Shown here: in pieces, positions 17,527 to 25,739 of the stretch
How positions within the stretch are numbered: position 1 is the stretch's first letter
Layout: each line of letters starts with the position of its first letter
Source of the DNA: Pseudoxanthobacter soli DSM 19599
Lineage (GTDB): Bacteria > Pseudomonadota > Alphaproteobacteria > Rhizobiales > Segnochrobactraceae
NCBI RefSeq assembly: GCF_900148505.1
Contig: NZ_FRXO01000002.1
Location: forward strand, 124,001-188,000
Reading direction: 5' to 3'
DNA length: 64,000 bases
Position numbers and translations under genes: made by a program
Notes under the pieces: generated by a model
What the model saw: only the letters and a program-made list of their open reading frames with translations
What the model was told of the DNA's origin: nothing
Databases searched by the model: none

Positions 17527-18207
17527 ATGGCCGAGGCAACGACCGACGCGCCCCTTTCCGCCGCCACGGCACAGACGCTCGCGCCCGGCCTCTACCAGGA
17601 CGGAACGGGCGCCGTGCGCTGCTTCTGGTGCGAGGGCGATCCGCTCTACGAAGCCTATCACGACCGGGAATGGGGCCGGCCGACGGCGGATGACCGCTAC
17701 CTGTTCGAGAAGCTGTGCCTGGAGGGCTTCCAGGCCGGGCTGTCGTGGCTGACGATCCTGCGCAAACGGGAGTCGTTCCGCGCCGGCTTCGCCAATTTCG
17801 AGCCGGCCGCGGTGGCGGCCTTCGGCGACGCGGACGTCGAGCGGCTGCTGGCGGATGCCGGCATCGTGCGCCATCGCGCCAAGATCCTCTCCACCATCAA
17901 CAACGCCCGCCGCGCGCTGGCGCTGATCGAGGAAGCGGGCTCGCTCGCCGCCTTCCTGTGGCGGTTCGAACCGAAGGCGGAAGACCGGCCCGCCCGCTTC
18001 GACAAGGCCTCGCTGATGCCGATCACCTTCACCGCCCAGTCGACGGCATTGTCGAAGGCCCTGAAGGCCCGCGGCTGGACCTTCGTCGGCCCGACCACCA
18101 TGCACGCGTTCATGCAGGCGGTCGGCATGGTGAACGATCACATCGAGGGCTGTTCCTGCCGTGCCGAAGCGGAAGCCGCGCGGCGGGCGTTTGTCAGGCC
18201 GGCTTGA
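17527..18207 (+). CDS. tag: DNA-3-methyladenine glycosylase I
   Basis: A 226-residue protein. It removes 3-methyladenine from alkylated DNA in base excision repair. The zinc site is intact: Cys32, His45, His205 and Cys209 with the same spacings as the E. coli enzyme (C-x12-H and H-x3-C). The base-recognition Glu66 and Trp74 are present in LEGFQAGLSW. Start 17527 follows GAGGACACCCG. The first 25 residues are longer than in E. coli Tag and look unstructured. It appears to be a single-gene unit. Confidence 0.95.
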   Translation: MAEATTDAPLSAATAQTLAPGLYQDGTGAVRCFWCEGDPLYEAYHDREWGRPTADDRYLFEKLCLEGFQAGLSWLTILRKRESFRAGFANFEPAAVAAFGDADVERLLADAGIVRHRAKILSTINNARRALALIEEAGSLAAFLWRFEPKAEDRPARFDKASLMPITFTAQSTALSKALKARGWTFVGPTTMHAFMQAVGMVNDHIEGCSCRAEAEAARRAFVRPA

Positions 18208-18214
18208 AGCCGCT

Positions 18215-19285
18215 TTAAGCCTGCGGCGCGGAAACCCGCGCCACCGGGAACGTCACGTAGCCGGAGATGTTGCGGTATCGACTGGCATAGTCCTGATAGA
18301 CGAGACGATAGAACTTCGACACGTCGCCCCACGGAATCCAGAACTCGCCGAGATTGGGATCGAAGAAGCAGTGGTGCGACCCGATTCCGAACATGTAACC
18401 GTCGGTGTGATAGCAGCAGGTGGCATGGAACATCTCCCGCTGCGACGTTGACGTCGGATCGGGGTAGCGCAGGATGATCAACCGGTACCCCGGCCGCTGC
18501 GTCAGCTCGCCGACGAGGGTTTTGGAGGAACTGTTCGTCGTGAAGAGCAGATCCCGTGTTTTCGGATCGGTCTTCCGCGCGATCTCCGTTTCGTCAATGG
18601 CGAAGCCGTGCTTCCGGAGGCCGAGGTTGAAGATCTCCGGATGACTCTTCTGATGGAAATGACCCGCCTTATCACGACTCTCATCGACCTCCGCGATATA
18701 GTAGGACCGCTGCGTGTTGAGAGCCTGGAAGAAGCCGAGAATGCTTGAATAGACCTGATCCGCGCCGACGACGTCGTCCTCGCCCCTCAGACCATGGACG
18801 TGCAGATTTCGTATTCGTTGCTTCGCCCGCGCATTGCGAACGTCGTTCTGCCATTTGGGATCGTGGGTGTGAGTCTCGATCCACTTGCAGCAAAGGCCGA
18901 AGCAGATCCCGCGTTCGAAATCGTACTTTTCTTGACGGCCCTGCAAGGTGGTCGCCTGATGTTCGCCCGCCTCTTTTATTTGCGGCTTCAGTGCAGCAAT
19001 CTCACGGTCGGCCTTATCGATGAAGTGTCCGTAAAGATCTTTATGAATATCGTCCTTGTTCAGCCCGAGTCTCTTTCCGCGATTCTCCAGATTTTCCTTC
19101 ATGCCCGCGAGGGCATCTCGCTCGCCTTGCAGGGCGCGTTTGCGAGCCGTCAGACCCGTTAATACCCGAGACGCCGATTGCAATTTAGGCGCCCAGTATT
19201 GGACGAGCCTGTGGTTGGCGAGACGCGCCAACTGCGCCCCCTGCTCGTATTCCGCAACACAATAAGGTCTCATTTCTTCGATCAT
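18215..19285 (-). CDS. Putative YopT/NopT-type (C58) cysteine protease
   Basis: A 356-residue hydrophilic protein without signal peptide. Residues about 45-115 are charged and likely coiled-coil. Residue Cys128 lies in GICFGLCCKW, matching the C58 pattern in which a Trp follows the nucleophile by seven residues. Near the C-terminus FHATCCYH is followed by FFDPNLGEF: His287 (or His293) and Asp309 would complete the triad, and FFDPN-x-GEF is the most recognisable C58 hallmark. His293-Asp309 spacing equals that of YopT; His287 fits the usual His-Ala context but needs a short insertion. Characterised C58 enzymes are secreted effectors of pathogens and rhizobia. Its DNA is clearly lower in GC than its neighbours, suggesting transfer. 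The fold is inferred from motifs only. Confidence 0.6.
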   Translation of the reverse strand: MIEEMRPYCVAEYEQGAQLARLANHRLVQYWAPKLQSASRVLTGLTARKRALQGERDALAGMKENLENRGKRLGLNKDDIHKDLYGHFIDKADREIAALKPQIKEAGEHQATTLQGRQEKYDFERGICFGLCCKWIETHTHDPKWQNDVRNARAKQRIRNLHVHGLRGEDDVVGADQVYSSILGFFQALNTQRSYYIAEVDESRDKAGHFHQKSHPEIFNLGLRKHGFAIDETEIARKTDPKTRDLLFTTNSSSKTLVGELTQRPGYRLIILRYPDPTSTSQREMFHATCCYHTDGYMFGIGSHHCFFDPNLGEFWIPWGDVSKFYRLVYQDYASRYRNISGYVTFPVARVSAPQA

Positions 19286-19587
19286 ACGTCCATTCCGCCT
19301 TCAATACAGACCATGGCTCTGCAATAAGCGCGCGGAAATACGACTATCGATCCAAATAAGGCTAATGTATACGAAATAAAACGAAAGAAATTAATCGCAA
19401 ACTCCCGATGCTCGGACAGCGGCCGCGATGTCCGGGGCACGAATGGGGGACGCCAGCGACACCCCGGAGGTTCGAACGCTCGCGTACCGCCCTCGGGAAG
19501 AGAGCGATGCCACAGGCGGACGACTGCCGTCGGCAGGCAGGTTGGTCGAAAAAGCGACCCGCACGGGTCCGCTCCCCCGGCAACCTC
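19286..19587. other. AT-rich gap between the C58-like gene and hisG
   Basis: Bases 19286-19400 are strikingly AT-rich for this chromosome and contain a TATAC-type box on the minus strand (around 19365), probably the promoter of the C58-like gene. The rest up to the hisG stop is GC-rich with no gene. No tRNA, integrase remnant or terminal repeat is visible. Confidence 0.5.
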
Positions 19588-20631
19588 TCAGCCGAGGGCG
19601 GCCATCAGTTTGTCGACGAGCGGGTTTTCCGGCTCGAACACGCCGACGGGCGCGAACACCGCGACGGTTGCGGCGCCGCGGGCCTTGAGCCACGAGGCGC
19701 AGTCGTAGATGCGGCCGGACGGACAGTGCAGCACCAGTTCGTCGCCAGAGGCCTCGGTCGAAGGATGAGACACCGAGGTCGGGGACGCCAAGGTCTGGGA
19801 CGCCGGGGTTTGGGGCGTGGTGCAGCCGAAGGCCCGCGCCGCCTCGGCGGCCACGCGCGGCGCATCGGCGATGCGCGTGCGGATCTCGCGAACTGCACGG
19901 GCGCGGGCTTCCGCGGCGATGCGGTCGAGAATGGCGGCGGCGGCGGCACGCTGCGGAGCGGTCCAGAGCGCGCGGCGGCTCGCGATCAGGTGCGCCTCGG
20001 ACTTCAGGATCACGCCGTCGTCGATCACCTTCAGCGCGTTCGCCGACAGCGTCGAGCCGGTGGTGGTGATGTCGATCACGAGTTCGGCCGAGCCGGCGGC
20101 AGGCGCGCCCTCGGTCGCGCCGAGGCTTTCGACGATGCGATAATCGGCGATGTCGTGGGCGGCGAAGTGGCTGCGCGCGAGGTGGATGTACTTGGTGGCG
20201 ACGCGCATCCAGCGGCCGTGACGGGCGCGGAAATCGGTGGCGACGTCGGCGAGATCGGCCATGGAGCGCACGTCGATCCACGCCTTCGGCACCGCGACCA
20301 CGACATCGGCATGGCCGAAGCCGAGCGGCAGCACGGCGTGGACCAGCCGCTCGCGCGCGGAGGGATCGGGGATGGTCTCGTGGACGAGATCGAGCCCGGT
20401 GATGCCGAGGTGGACGGTGCCGCCGGCGATCTCGCTGGCGATTTCGGAGGCGGAGAGGAAGGCGATCTCGGCATCGGCGATGCCGGCGATGCGGGCGCGA
20501 TAGCCGCGCGCCCCGCCCGCCTGCACGAACGGCAGGCCCGCCCGGGCGAAGAAGGCCTGGGTGTTTTCCTGCAGCCGCCCCTTGGAGGGGATGGCGATGA
20601 TCAGCGGCGCATCGGCCTCGAGCGCGTTCAT
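19588..20631 (-). CDS. hisG: ATP phosphoribosyltransferase, catalytic subunit (extended)
   Basis: A 347-residue enzyme of the first step of histidine synthesis (ATP + PRPP). The short-form catalytic core occupies about residues 1-235, with the PRPP loop [14 protein letters not shown] near 185. Short HisG proteins work with HisZ, encoded just upstream and overlapping by four bases (ATGA). The C-terminus carries about 110 extra residues: a Pro/Thr/Ser linker from three 15-base repeats (19773-19817), then a small domain ending [12 protein letters not shown]. Longer HisG forms occur in some Hyphomicrobiales; here the linker looks recently expanded. Confidence 0.93.
   Translation of the reverse strand: MNALEADAPLIIAIPSKGRLQENTQAFFARAGLPFVQAGGARGYRARIAGIADAEIAFLSASEIASEIAGGTVHLGITGLDLVHETIPDPSARERLVHAVLPLGFGHADVVVAVPKAWIDVRSMADLADVATDFRARHGRWMRVATKYIHLARSHFAAHDIADYRIVESLGATEGAPAAGSAELVIDITTTGSTLSANALKVIDDGVILKSEAHLIASRRALWTAPQRAAAAAILDRIAAEARARAVREIRTRIADAPRVAAEAARAFGCTTPQTPASQTLASPTSVSHPSTEASGDELVLHCPSGRIYDCASWLKARGAATVAVFAPVGVFEPENPLVDKLMAALG
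19773..19817. repeat. Three 15-base tandem repeats inside hisG
   Basis: Units CCGAGGTCGGGGACG, CCAAGGTCTGGGACG and CCGGGGTTTGGGGCG follow without gaps. On the coding strand they give five-residue units ([15 protein letters not shown]) forming a flexible linker between the catalytic core and the C-terminal segment. Confidence 0.8.
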
Positions 20632-21797
20632 CGGACGGTTCCCTCTGCCGCGGACGGCGTGGCGATGCGGTCGAGCCAGATGGAGAAGCCGACCGCCGGC
20701 ACCGGGTCCGGCGCGCCCATCAGGCGCAACAGACGGTCGTAGCGTCCGCCACCGACGGCCTGACTGTTGAGACGCGGGCGGTTGACGGACCGGCCGTCGT
20801 GAATCTCGAACATGAAGCCGGTGTAGTAATCGAGCCGGCGGCCGAACTCCGCCGCGAACACCAGCCGGGCGGGATCGACGCCGCGCTCGGCGGCAAGCGC
20901 GCTGCGGCGCGCGAAGCTCTCGATGGCGGGGGCGAGGTTGATGCCGACCTCGGCCGCGAAGGCGCCGAGGCGCTCCGGCACCGCATCGGCGGACGCCGTG
21001 ATGGCAAGATAGCGCCGCAGCACCGCCGCCGCTTCCGGCGCGAGCCGGGCACCGGCCGCCAGCGTCGCCTGCTCGATCAGGCGATCGGCGATCTCGGCCG
21101 GCGACCGCCCGCCGACGGGCGTGAGGCCCGCGACCGACAGCATGTTCTCGACGAGCGCGCGCGCGGTATCCGGGTCGGCCTCCGCGAGCGCGCCGGCCAC
21201 CGGCGCCTCGTCGCTGCCGCCGCCGTCGAGCCGGTCGAGCGCGGCGAGTACCCGGGGTGTGTCGCCGAACGCGGCCGTCAGCCGGCGCCGCCATGCCACC
21301 GGCAGCGGCAGGGCTTCCACCACCGCCGCGAACAGGGCCTCGTCGCCGATGCGCACCTCCGGCTCGGCGATGCCGAGCAGCCGCGTGGCTTCGAGCGCGA
21401 GCGCCAGGACGTCGGCATCCGCCGCCTCGCGGTCGGTCTCGCCGAGGCGCTCGACGCCGGCCTGCAGGCTCTCCGCCGGGCCGCTGGCGCGCTGGCGGAA
21501 GATGGGCCCGAGATAGGCATAGCCGGCGCGGCGCTCGGGCGCGCCGCCGTCGAGGTGCATCCGGCAGACGGGAATGGTGAAGTCGGGCCGCAGGCATAAT
21601 TCCTCGCCGGCGAGCCCGGTGGTCAGGAACATGCGGCGGCGCAGATCCTCGCCGGCGAGGTCGAGAAACATCTCGGCCGGCTGCAGCACGGCCGGCTCGA
21701 CGAGCCGGCTGCCGGCGGAGGTCAGCAGCGCCTTCAGCGCCTCCAGCCGGTCGGCGACGGCAGGGGCCGGTGCGAGCGCCGGTTCGAACGGGGTCAT
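20628..21797 (-). CDS. hisZ: ATP phosphoribosyltransferase regulatory subunit
   Basis: A 389-residue HisRS-like protein lacking aminoacylation ability. It retains the class II scaffold ([32 protein letters not shown]) but has no anticodon-binding domain. HisZ activates short HisG and carries the histidine feedback site. It sits between hisS and hisG, overlapping hisG by ATGA and following hisS by only eight bases, so the three form one operon. Confidence 0.94.
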   Translation of the reverse strand: MTPFEPALAPAPAVADRLEALKALLTSAGSRLVEPAVLQPAEMFLDLAGEDLRRRMFLTTGLAGEELCLRPDFTIPVCRMHLDGGAPERRAGYAYLGPIFRQRASGPAESLQAGVERLGETDREAADADVLALALEATRLLGIAEPEVRIGDEALFAAVVEALPLPVAWRRRLTAAFGDTPRVLAALDRLDGGGSDEAPVAGALAEADPDTARALVENMLSVAGLTPVGGRSPAEIADRLIEQATLAAGARLAPEAAAVLRRYLAITASADAVPERLGAFAAEVGINLAPAIESFARRSALAAERGVDPARLVFAAEFGRRLDYYTGFMFEIHDGRSVNRPRLNSQAVGGGRYDRLLRLMGAPDPVPAVGFSIWLDRIATPSAAEGTVR

Positions 21798-21805
21798 CGC
21801 GATCC

Positions 21806-23392
21806 TCAGGCGCTGGCGCCGGCGACGGCGGCCCGGTCGGCCGCCTGACGGGCGAGAAGGTCGGCGACGGCCGAGACGAGGCCGACCGCGGGCACGGTGA
21901 ACTGGGCGGGGCGCGCCTCGCGCCAGGAGTCGTGGTCGGCGATGCCGGCGGCAAGCCGCGCACCCTCGACGAGATCCTTGATCTCGACGGTGCCGGCCTC
22001 GCGCTCGTTGGAACCCTGGATGACGACGCATGGCGCATCGCGCCGGTCGGCATATTTCATCTGCGCCTTGAGGCCGGCGGTGCCGAGATAGAGTTCGGCG
22101 CGGATGCCGGCGGTGCGCAGGTCCTGCACCATGCGCTGGTAGCCCGCGAACGCCTCGGCATCGCGGTCGAGCACCAGCACCACCACGGGACCGGTTCCGG
22201 TCTGCGCCGCCGCCGGGCGGCGCGCCGCGAGCGCGGCGGAGAGGCGCGAGACGCCGACCGAGAACCCGGTCGCCGGCACGTTCTCGGCACGGAAGCGGCC
22301 GACGAGGCCGTCATAGCGCCCGCCGCCGCCGACGGAGCCGAAGCGCACCGGCTTGCCGTCGTCGCCCGTCACGGTGAAGGTCAGTTCGGCCTCGAACACG
22401 GGGCCGGTATAATATTCCAGGCCGCGCACCACGGAGGGGTCGATCCGCACCCGTTCCGGCCCGTAGCCGGCGGCGGCGAGGTGACGGGCGATCTCGGCGA
22501 GTTCCGCCACGCCTTCCGCCCCGCGCGCGCTGCCTTCGACGAGGGCGGCGAGGTTGGCGCACGTCGTGCCGGCATCGTCGGTACCGGCGGCGACGAAGCC
22601 GAGCAGCCGCTCGGTCGCCTCCGGGCCGAGCCCGGCGCCCTTGGTGAAATCGCCACTGGGGTCGAGGCGGCCCTCGCCGAGGAGGTCGCGCACGCCCTCC
22701 GGTCCGATCTTGTCGAGCTTGTCGATGGCACGCAGCACGGTCAGGCGGCGGCCGGCATCCGCCTCGCCTGCGAGACCGGCGGCTTCCATCACGCCGTCGA
22801 GAACCTTGCGGTTGTTGACCTTGACCACATAGTCGCCGCGGGGAATGCCGAGCTTCTCAAGCGTATCGGCCGCCATCATGCACATCTCGGCATCCGCGGC
22901 GACGGACGCGGTGCCGACGGTGTCGGCATCGAACTGCATGAACTGGCGGAAGCGGCCCGGCCCGGGCTTCTCGTTGCGGAACACCCAGCCGACCCGATAG
23001 GAGCGATAGGGCTTGGCGAGACGGTCGTAGTTCTCCGCGACATAGCGGGCGAGCGGCGCCGTCAGGTCGTAGCGCAGCGCCAGCCAGTCCTCGTCGTCGT
23101 CCTTAAAGGCGAACACGCCCTCGTTCGGCCGGTCCTGATCGGGCAGGAACTTGCCGAGGCAGTCGGCATATTCGATCAGCGGCGTTTCCACCGGCTCGAA
23201 GCCATAGAGTTCGTAGGACGCGCGGATCGCCGAGATCAGGGCATCGGTGGCGGCGAGTTCGGCGGGGCCGCGATCGACGAGCCCACGCGGCAGGCGCGGC
23301 TTCGGCCGGGCCGGCGCCTTTTCCCGGGCGTTCTGTCGGGCGTTGCCGCCGGTTGAATCCGCAGCGTTGGCTGCCGGCTTGGTGTTCGCCAT
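21806..23392 (-). CDS. hisS: Histidyl-tRNA synthetase
   Basis: A 528-residue class II synthetase. Motif 2 appears as [14 protein letters not shown], the histidine-binding strands as [12 protein letters not shown] and [14 protein letters not shown], and motif 3 around [11 protein letters not shown]. The anticodon-binding domain begins near residue 425 ([12 protein letters not shown]). The start at 23392 ([12 protein letters not shown]) gives a Lys/Arg/Pro-rich 40-residue leader found in several Hyphomicrobiales; upstream in-frame codons are not supported. It is the first gene of the hisS-hisZ-hisG operon and divergent from the cytochrome c gene. Confidence 0.95.
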   Translation of the reverse strand: MANTKPAANAADSTGGNARQNAREKAPARPKPRLPRGLVDRGPAELAATDALISAIRASYELYGFEPVETPLIEYADCLGKFLPDQDRPNEGVFAFKDDDEDWLALRYDLTAPLARYVAENYDRLAKPYRSYRVGWVFRNEKPGPGRFRQFMQFDADTVGTASVAADAEMCMMAADTLEKLGIPRGDYVVKVNNRKVLDGVMEAAGLAGEADAGRRLTVLRAIDKLDKIGPEGVRDLLGEGRLDPSGDFTKGAGLGPEATERLLGFVAAGTDDAGTTCANLAALVEGSARGAEGVAELAEIARHLAAAGYGPERVRIDPSVVRGLEYYTGPVFEAELTFTVTGDDGKPVRFGSVGGGGRYDGLVGRFRAENVPATGFSVGVSRLSAALAARRPAAAQTGTGPVVVLVLDRDAEAFAGYQRMVQDLRTAGIRAELYLGTAGLKAQMKYADRRDAPCVVIQGSNEREAGTVEIKDLVEGARLAAGIADHDSWREARPAQFTVPAVGLVSAVADLLARQAADRAAVAGASA

Positions 23393-23765
23393 GGCGATGG
23401 TCCGTGAAGCGGGAAGCCGGGTCGGCCTCGATCGGCGCCGGGTGTCGGCACCGTCCGTATTCTGCGGCGAGGTGGTAGACGAAACGGCCGGGCCGGGCAA
23501 GTTTTGCGCTGCATCGCAACGGCTGCTGAGCCCGCACGACCGGGGCCGCGAACGGCGGCGACGCCCACGGTGTCGCGTTTTCCGGCGGAACCGGCGGTGA
23601 TAAGAGAGGTTCCAGCTTCGCTGTCAGCCCGGCCCCTCCCGGCCCGGAGACGGCGTTCCCGGCAAACCGGATGTGGCATCGGGCGGGCGTCGGCGGGTCA
23701 CCGCCTGGCGTCGCGGCGATCTCCCCGAAACGGCAGACGGCGCGGCGGGCGCCGAGAGGTTCGAC
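23393..23765. other. Divergent promoter region between hisS and the cytochrome c gene
   Basis: 373 GC-rich bases with no credible coding frame and no strong inverted repeat or riboswitch-like structure that I can see. It must hold both divergent promoters. Confidence 0.5.
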
Positions 23766-24236
23766 ATGCGTGGCGTGATCATGGGCGTGATGATGGCGGC
23801 GGCAATGGCCCTGCCGGCGGCAATGGCGCTGTCGACGGCCTTGCCGGCATCGGCACAGGAGGCCCCACCCGCCGCCCCGGCGGTGGAGACGGCGGCGCCC
23901 CTCGCCGGCGATCCGGCAGCGGGGGAAAAGGTCTACAATCGCTGCAAGGCGTGCCACCAGATCGGTGAGGGCGCCGCGAACGCGGTGGGTCCGGAGCTGA
24001 ACGGCGTCGTCGGCCGGCCCGCCGGCAAACTGGAGGGCTATGCCTTTTCCACCGGCCTCTCGGAGGCGGACTTCACGTGGGACCAGGCGCACCTGCAGGA
24101 ATGGCTGCAGGGGCCGAAGAAGATGATCCCGACCACCAAAATGATCTTCCCCGGAATCAAGAAGGAGCAGGATTTCGCCAATCTGCTGTCCTATCTCGAA
24201 CAATTCGATAAGGGCGGGAACAGAAAAACACCTTGA
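23766..24236 (+). CDS. Class I cytochrome c (c2/c550-like), exported
   Basis: A 156-residue protein with a Sec signal peptide (residues about 1-31, ending ASA-QE) and an Ala/Pro-rich linker. The haem is attached through Cys60, Cys63 and His64 (CKACH); Met126 in TTKMIFPG is the sixth ligand, and NAVGPELNGVVGR is the standard c2 loop. It should shuttle electrons in the periplasm between the bc1 complex and an oxidase or other acceptor. A perfect 15-base palindrome overlaps its stop codon. Confidence 0.93.
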   Translation: MRGVIMGVMMAAAMALPAAMALSTALPASAQEAPPAAPAVETAAPLAGDPAAGEKVYNRCKACHQIGEGAANAVGPELNGVVGRPAGKLEGYAFSTGLSEADFTWDQAHLQEWLQGPKKMIPTTKMIFPGIKKEQDFANLLSYLEQFDKGGNRKTP

Positions 24237-24242
24237 AGGTGT
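24228..24242 (+). terminator. Short palindrome over the cytochrome c stop, possible weak terminator
   Basis: ACACCTTGAAGGTGT is a perfect 15-base palindrome that includes the TGA stop. It can form a five-pair hairpin, but only GATTTCCC follows, so it would be a poor intrinsic terminator. Confidence 0.3.
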
Positions 24243-24325
24243 GATTTCCCGCATCGAACGATTTCAAAAATTTAAATTATAATAATTCCAGATTAAAAAT
24301 AGAACTGTTCAATACATTTAAGTGA

Positions 24326-24344
24326 TTTGTTGATTATCGACAAA
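24326..24344. promoter_or_regulatory. Candidate operator, 9-1-9 palindrome upstream of the iron-type binding protein
   Basis: TTTGTTGAT, one base, ATCGACAAA: nine-base arms with a single mismatch, in an AT-rich promoter region about 95 bases before the binding-protein start. The 9-1-9 geometry is that of a classical Fur box, although the bases are not the E. coli consensus. Which regulator binds (Fur/Mur, Irr, RirA or another) is not decidable here. Confidence 0.5.
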
Positions 24345-24437
24345 CATGTCTCTAGCAGTCGCATCGGAACTGTGCGGGCGCACTCGTGCCGCGTGGTTCC
24401 GCCGCCGCCCCTGGCATCAGCGACGATGGAGACCTTC

Positions 24438-25508
24438 ATGAAGACCGCACACCTGCTCCACCGGCTCGTCCGCGGCACGGCGCTCGCCGTGGCCGGCGGC
24501 CTGATCGCGACCTCCGCGATGGGCCTTGCGCCGGAGCAAGCCAGCGCACAGTCGTCCGAGGTCAATCTCTACACGACCCGCGAACCGGGCCTGATCAAGC
24601 CGCTGCTGGAGGCCTTCACCAAGTCGACCGGCATCGCCGTCAACACGGTGTTCGTGAAGGAAGGCCTGCCCGAGCGCGTCGCCACCGAGGGCGACAAGTC
24701 GCCCGCCGACGTGCTGATGACCGTCGATTTCGGCAACCTCACCGACCTGCTCGACAAGGGCGTGACGCAGCCGGTGACCTCGGCGGCGCTGGACGAGGCG
24801 ATTCCGGCGAACCTGCGCGATCCGAACGGCAACTGGTTCGCGCTGTCGCTGCGCGCCCGCGTGCTCTACGCCTCGAAGGAGCGGCTCGGCGATCTGACGA
24901 GCTTCCACTACGAGGAGCTGGCCGACACGAAATGGAAGGGCAAGGTCTGCATCCGCTCCGGCAAGCACCCCTACAACACCGCGCTGATCGCCACGATGAT
25001 CGCCAAGGACGGCGAGGAGAAGACCCGCACCTGGCTCGAGGGCGTGAAGGCGAATCTCGCCCGCAAGGCCGCCGGCGGCGACCGTGACGTCGCCCGCGAC
25101 ATCCTCGGCGACATCTGCGATCTCGGCCTCGCCAACTCCTACTATGTCGGCCTGATGCGCAGCGGCGCCGGCGGCCCGGACCAGGAGAAGTGGGGCGAGG
25201 CCATCAACGTGGTGCTGCCGACCTTCGAGGGCGGCGGAACCCAGGTGAACATCTCCGGCGCGGCGGTCGCAAAGCACGCGCCGAACCGCGACAACGCCGT
25301 GAAGCTCCTGGAATACCTGGTTTCGCCGGAAGCCCAGTCGATCTATGCCAACGCCAACTTCGAATATCCGGTGCGGCCGGGTGTGAAGCCGGACGCGATC
25401 GTGGCGAGCTTCGGGGACCTCAAGATCGACCCCGCCCAGCTCGCCGAGATCTCCAAGTACCGCAAGCGCGCGAGCGAGCTCGTCGACGAAGTCGGCTTCG
25501 ACAGCTGA
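24438..25508 (+). CDS. Fe(3+)-type ABC transporter substrate-binding protein (FbpA/FutA-like)
   Basis: A 356-residue exported protein; the signal peptide is about residues 1-36, ending ASAQ. Segments VNLYTTREPGLIKPLLEAF and GIAVNTVFVKEG open the family fold, and the adjacent Tyr235-Tyr236 in ANSYYVGLM match the paired tyrosines that bind ferric ion in FbpA/FutA proteins. Start: the ATG at 24438 has GGAG six bases upstream; the ATG four codons earlier lacks one. The fused permease gene follows after a repeat. Iron as substrate is inferred from the tyrosines. Confidence 0.9.
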   Translation: MKTAHLLHRLVRGTALAVAGGLIATSAMGLAPEQASAQSSEVNLYTTREPGLIKPLLEAFTKSTGIAVNTVFVKEGLPERVATEGDKSPADVLMTVDFGNLTDLLDKGVTQPVTSAALDEAIPANLRDPNGNWFALSLRARVLYASKERLGDLTSFHYEELADTKWKGKVCIRSGKHPYNTALIATMIAKDGEEKTRTWLEGVKANLARKAAGGDRDVARDILGDICDLGLANSYYVGLMRSGAGGPDQEKWGEAINVVLPTFEGGGTQVNISGAAVAKHAPNRDNAVKLLEYLVSPEAQSIYANANFEYPVRPGVKPDAIVASFGDLKIDPAQLAEISKYRKRASELVDEVGFDS

Positions 25509-25623
25509 GAGCATATCCCGTTCAGATTGAGCCGATCTGAACGACGAGGATATGCTCAAGCTTTTGAATCCGGAGCGATTTCTTGTCGATCGGATGAGCC
25601 CATCCGATCGGAAAGCGCTCTGA
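25507..25623. repeat. RIME-like double-palindrome repeat, copy C (complete)
   Basis: It begins within the stop codon of the binding-protein gene and shows both palindromes: outer GAGCATATCC / GGATATGCTC with inner GTTCAGAT / ATCTGAAC, then GATCGGATG / CATCCGATC with outer GAGCGATTTC / GAAAGCGCTC. It separates the binding protein from its permease and could form strong hairpins in the joint mRNA. Confidence 0.88.
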
Positions 25624-25739
25624 GCGCGACGGCCGGCCCCAGCGGGCCGATGGACGTACGCAGATGACAGAGGTGCCGGCGGCAGACGTTGCCGCCGGCA
25701 CCTGCCTTCGTTTTCGCAACAGACGGAACGCCAGACACC

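Noticed and set aside
19463-19490. A GGTTCGAAC segment resembling a tRNA T-arm.
   Set aside because: Flanking bases do not pair as a five-base stem and no acceptor or anticodon arm is found.
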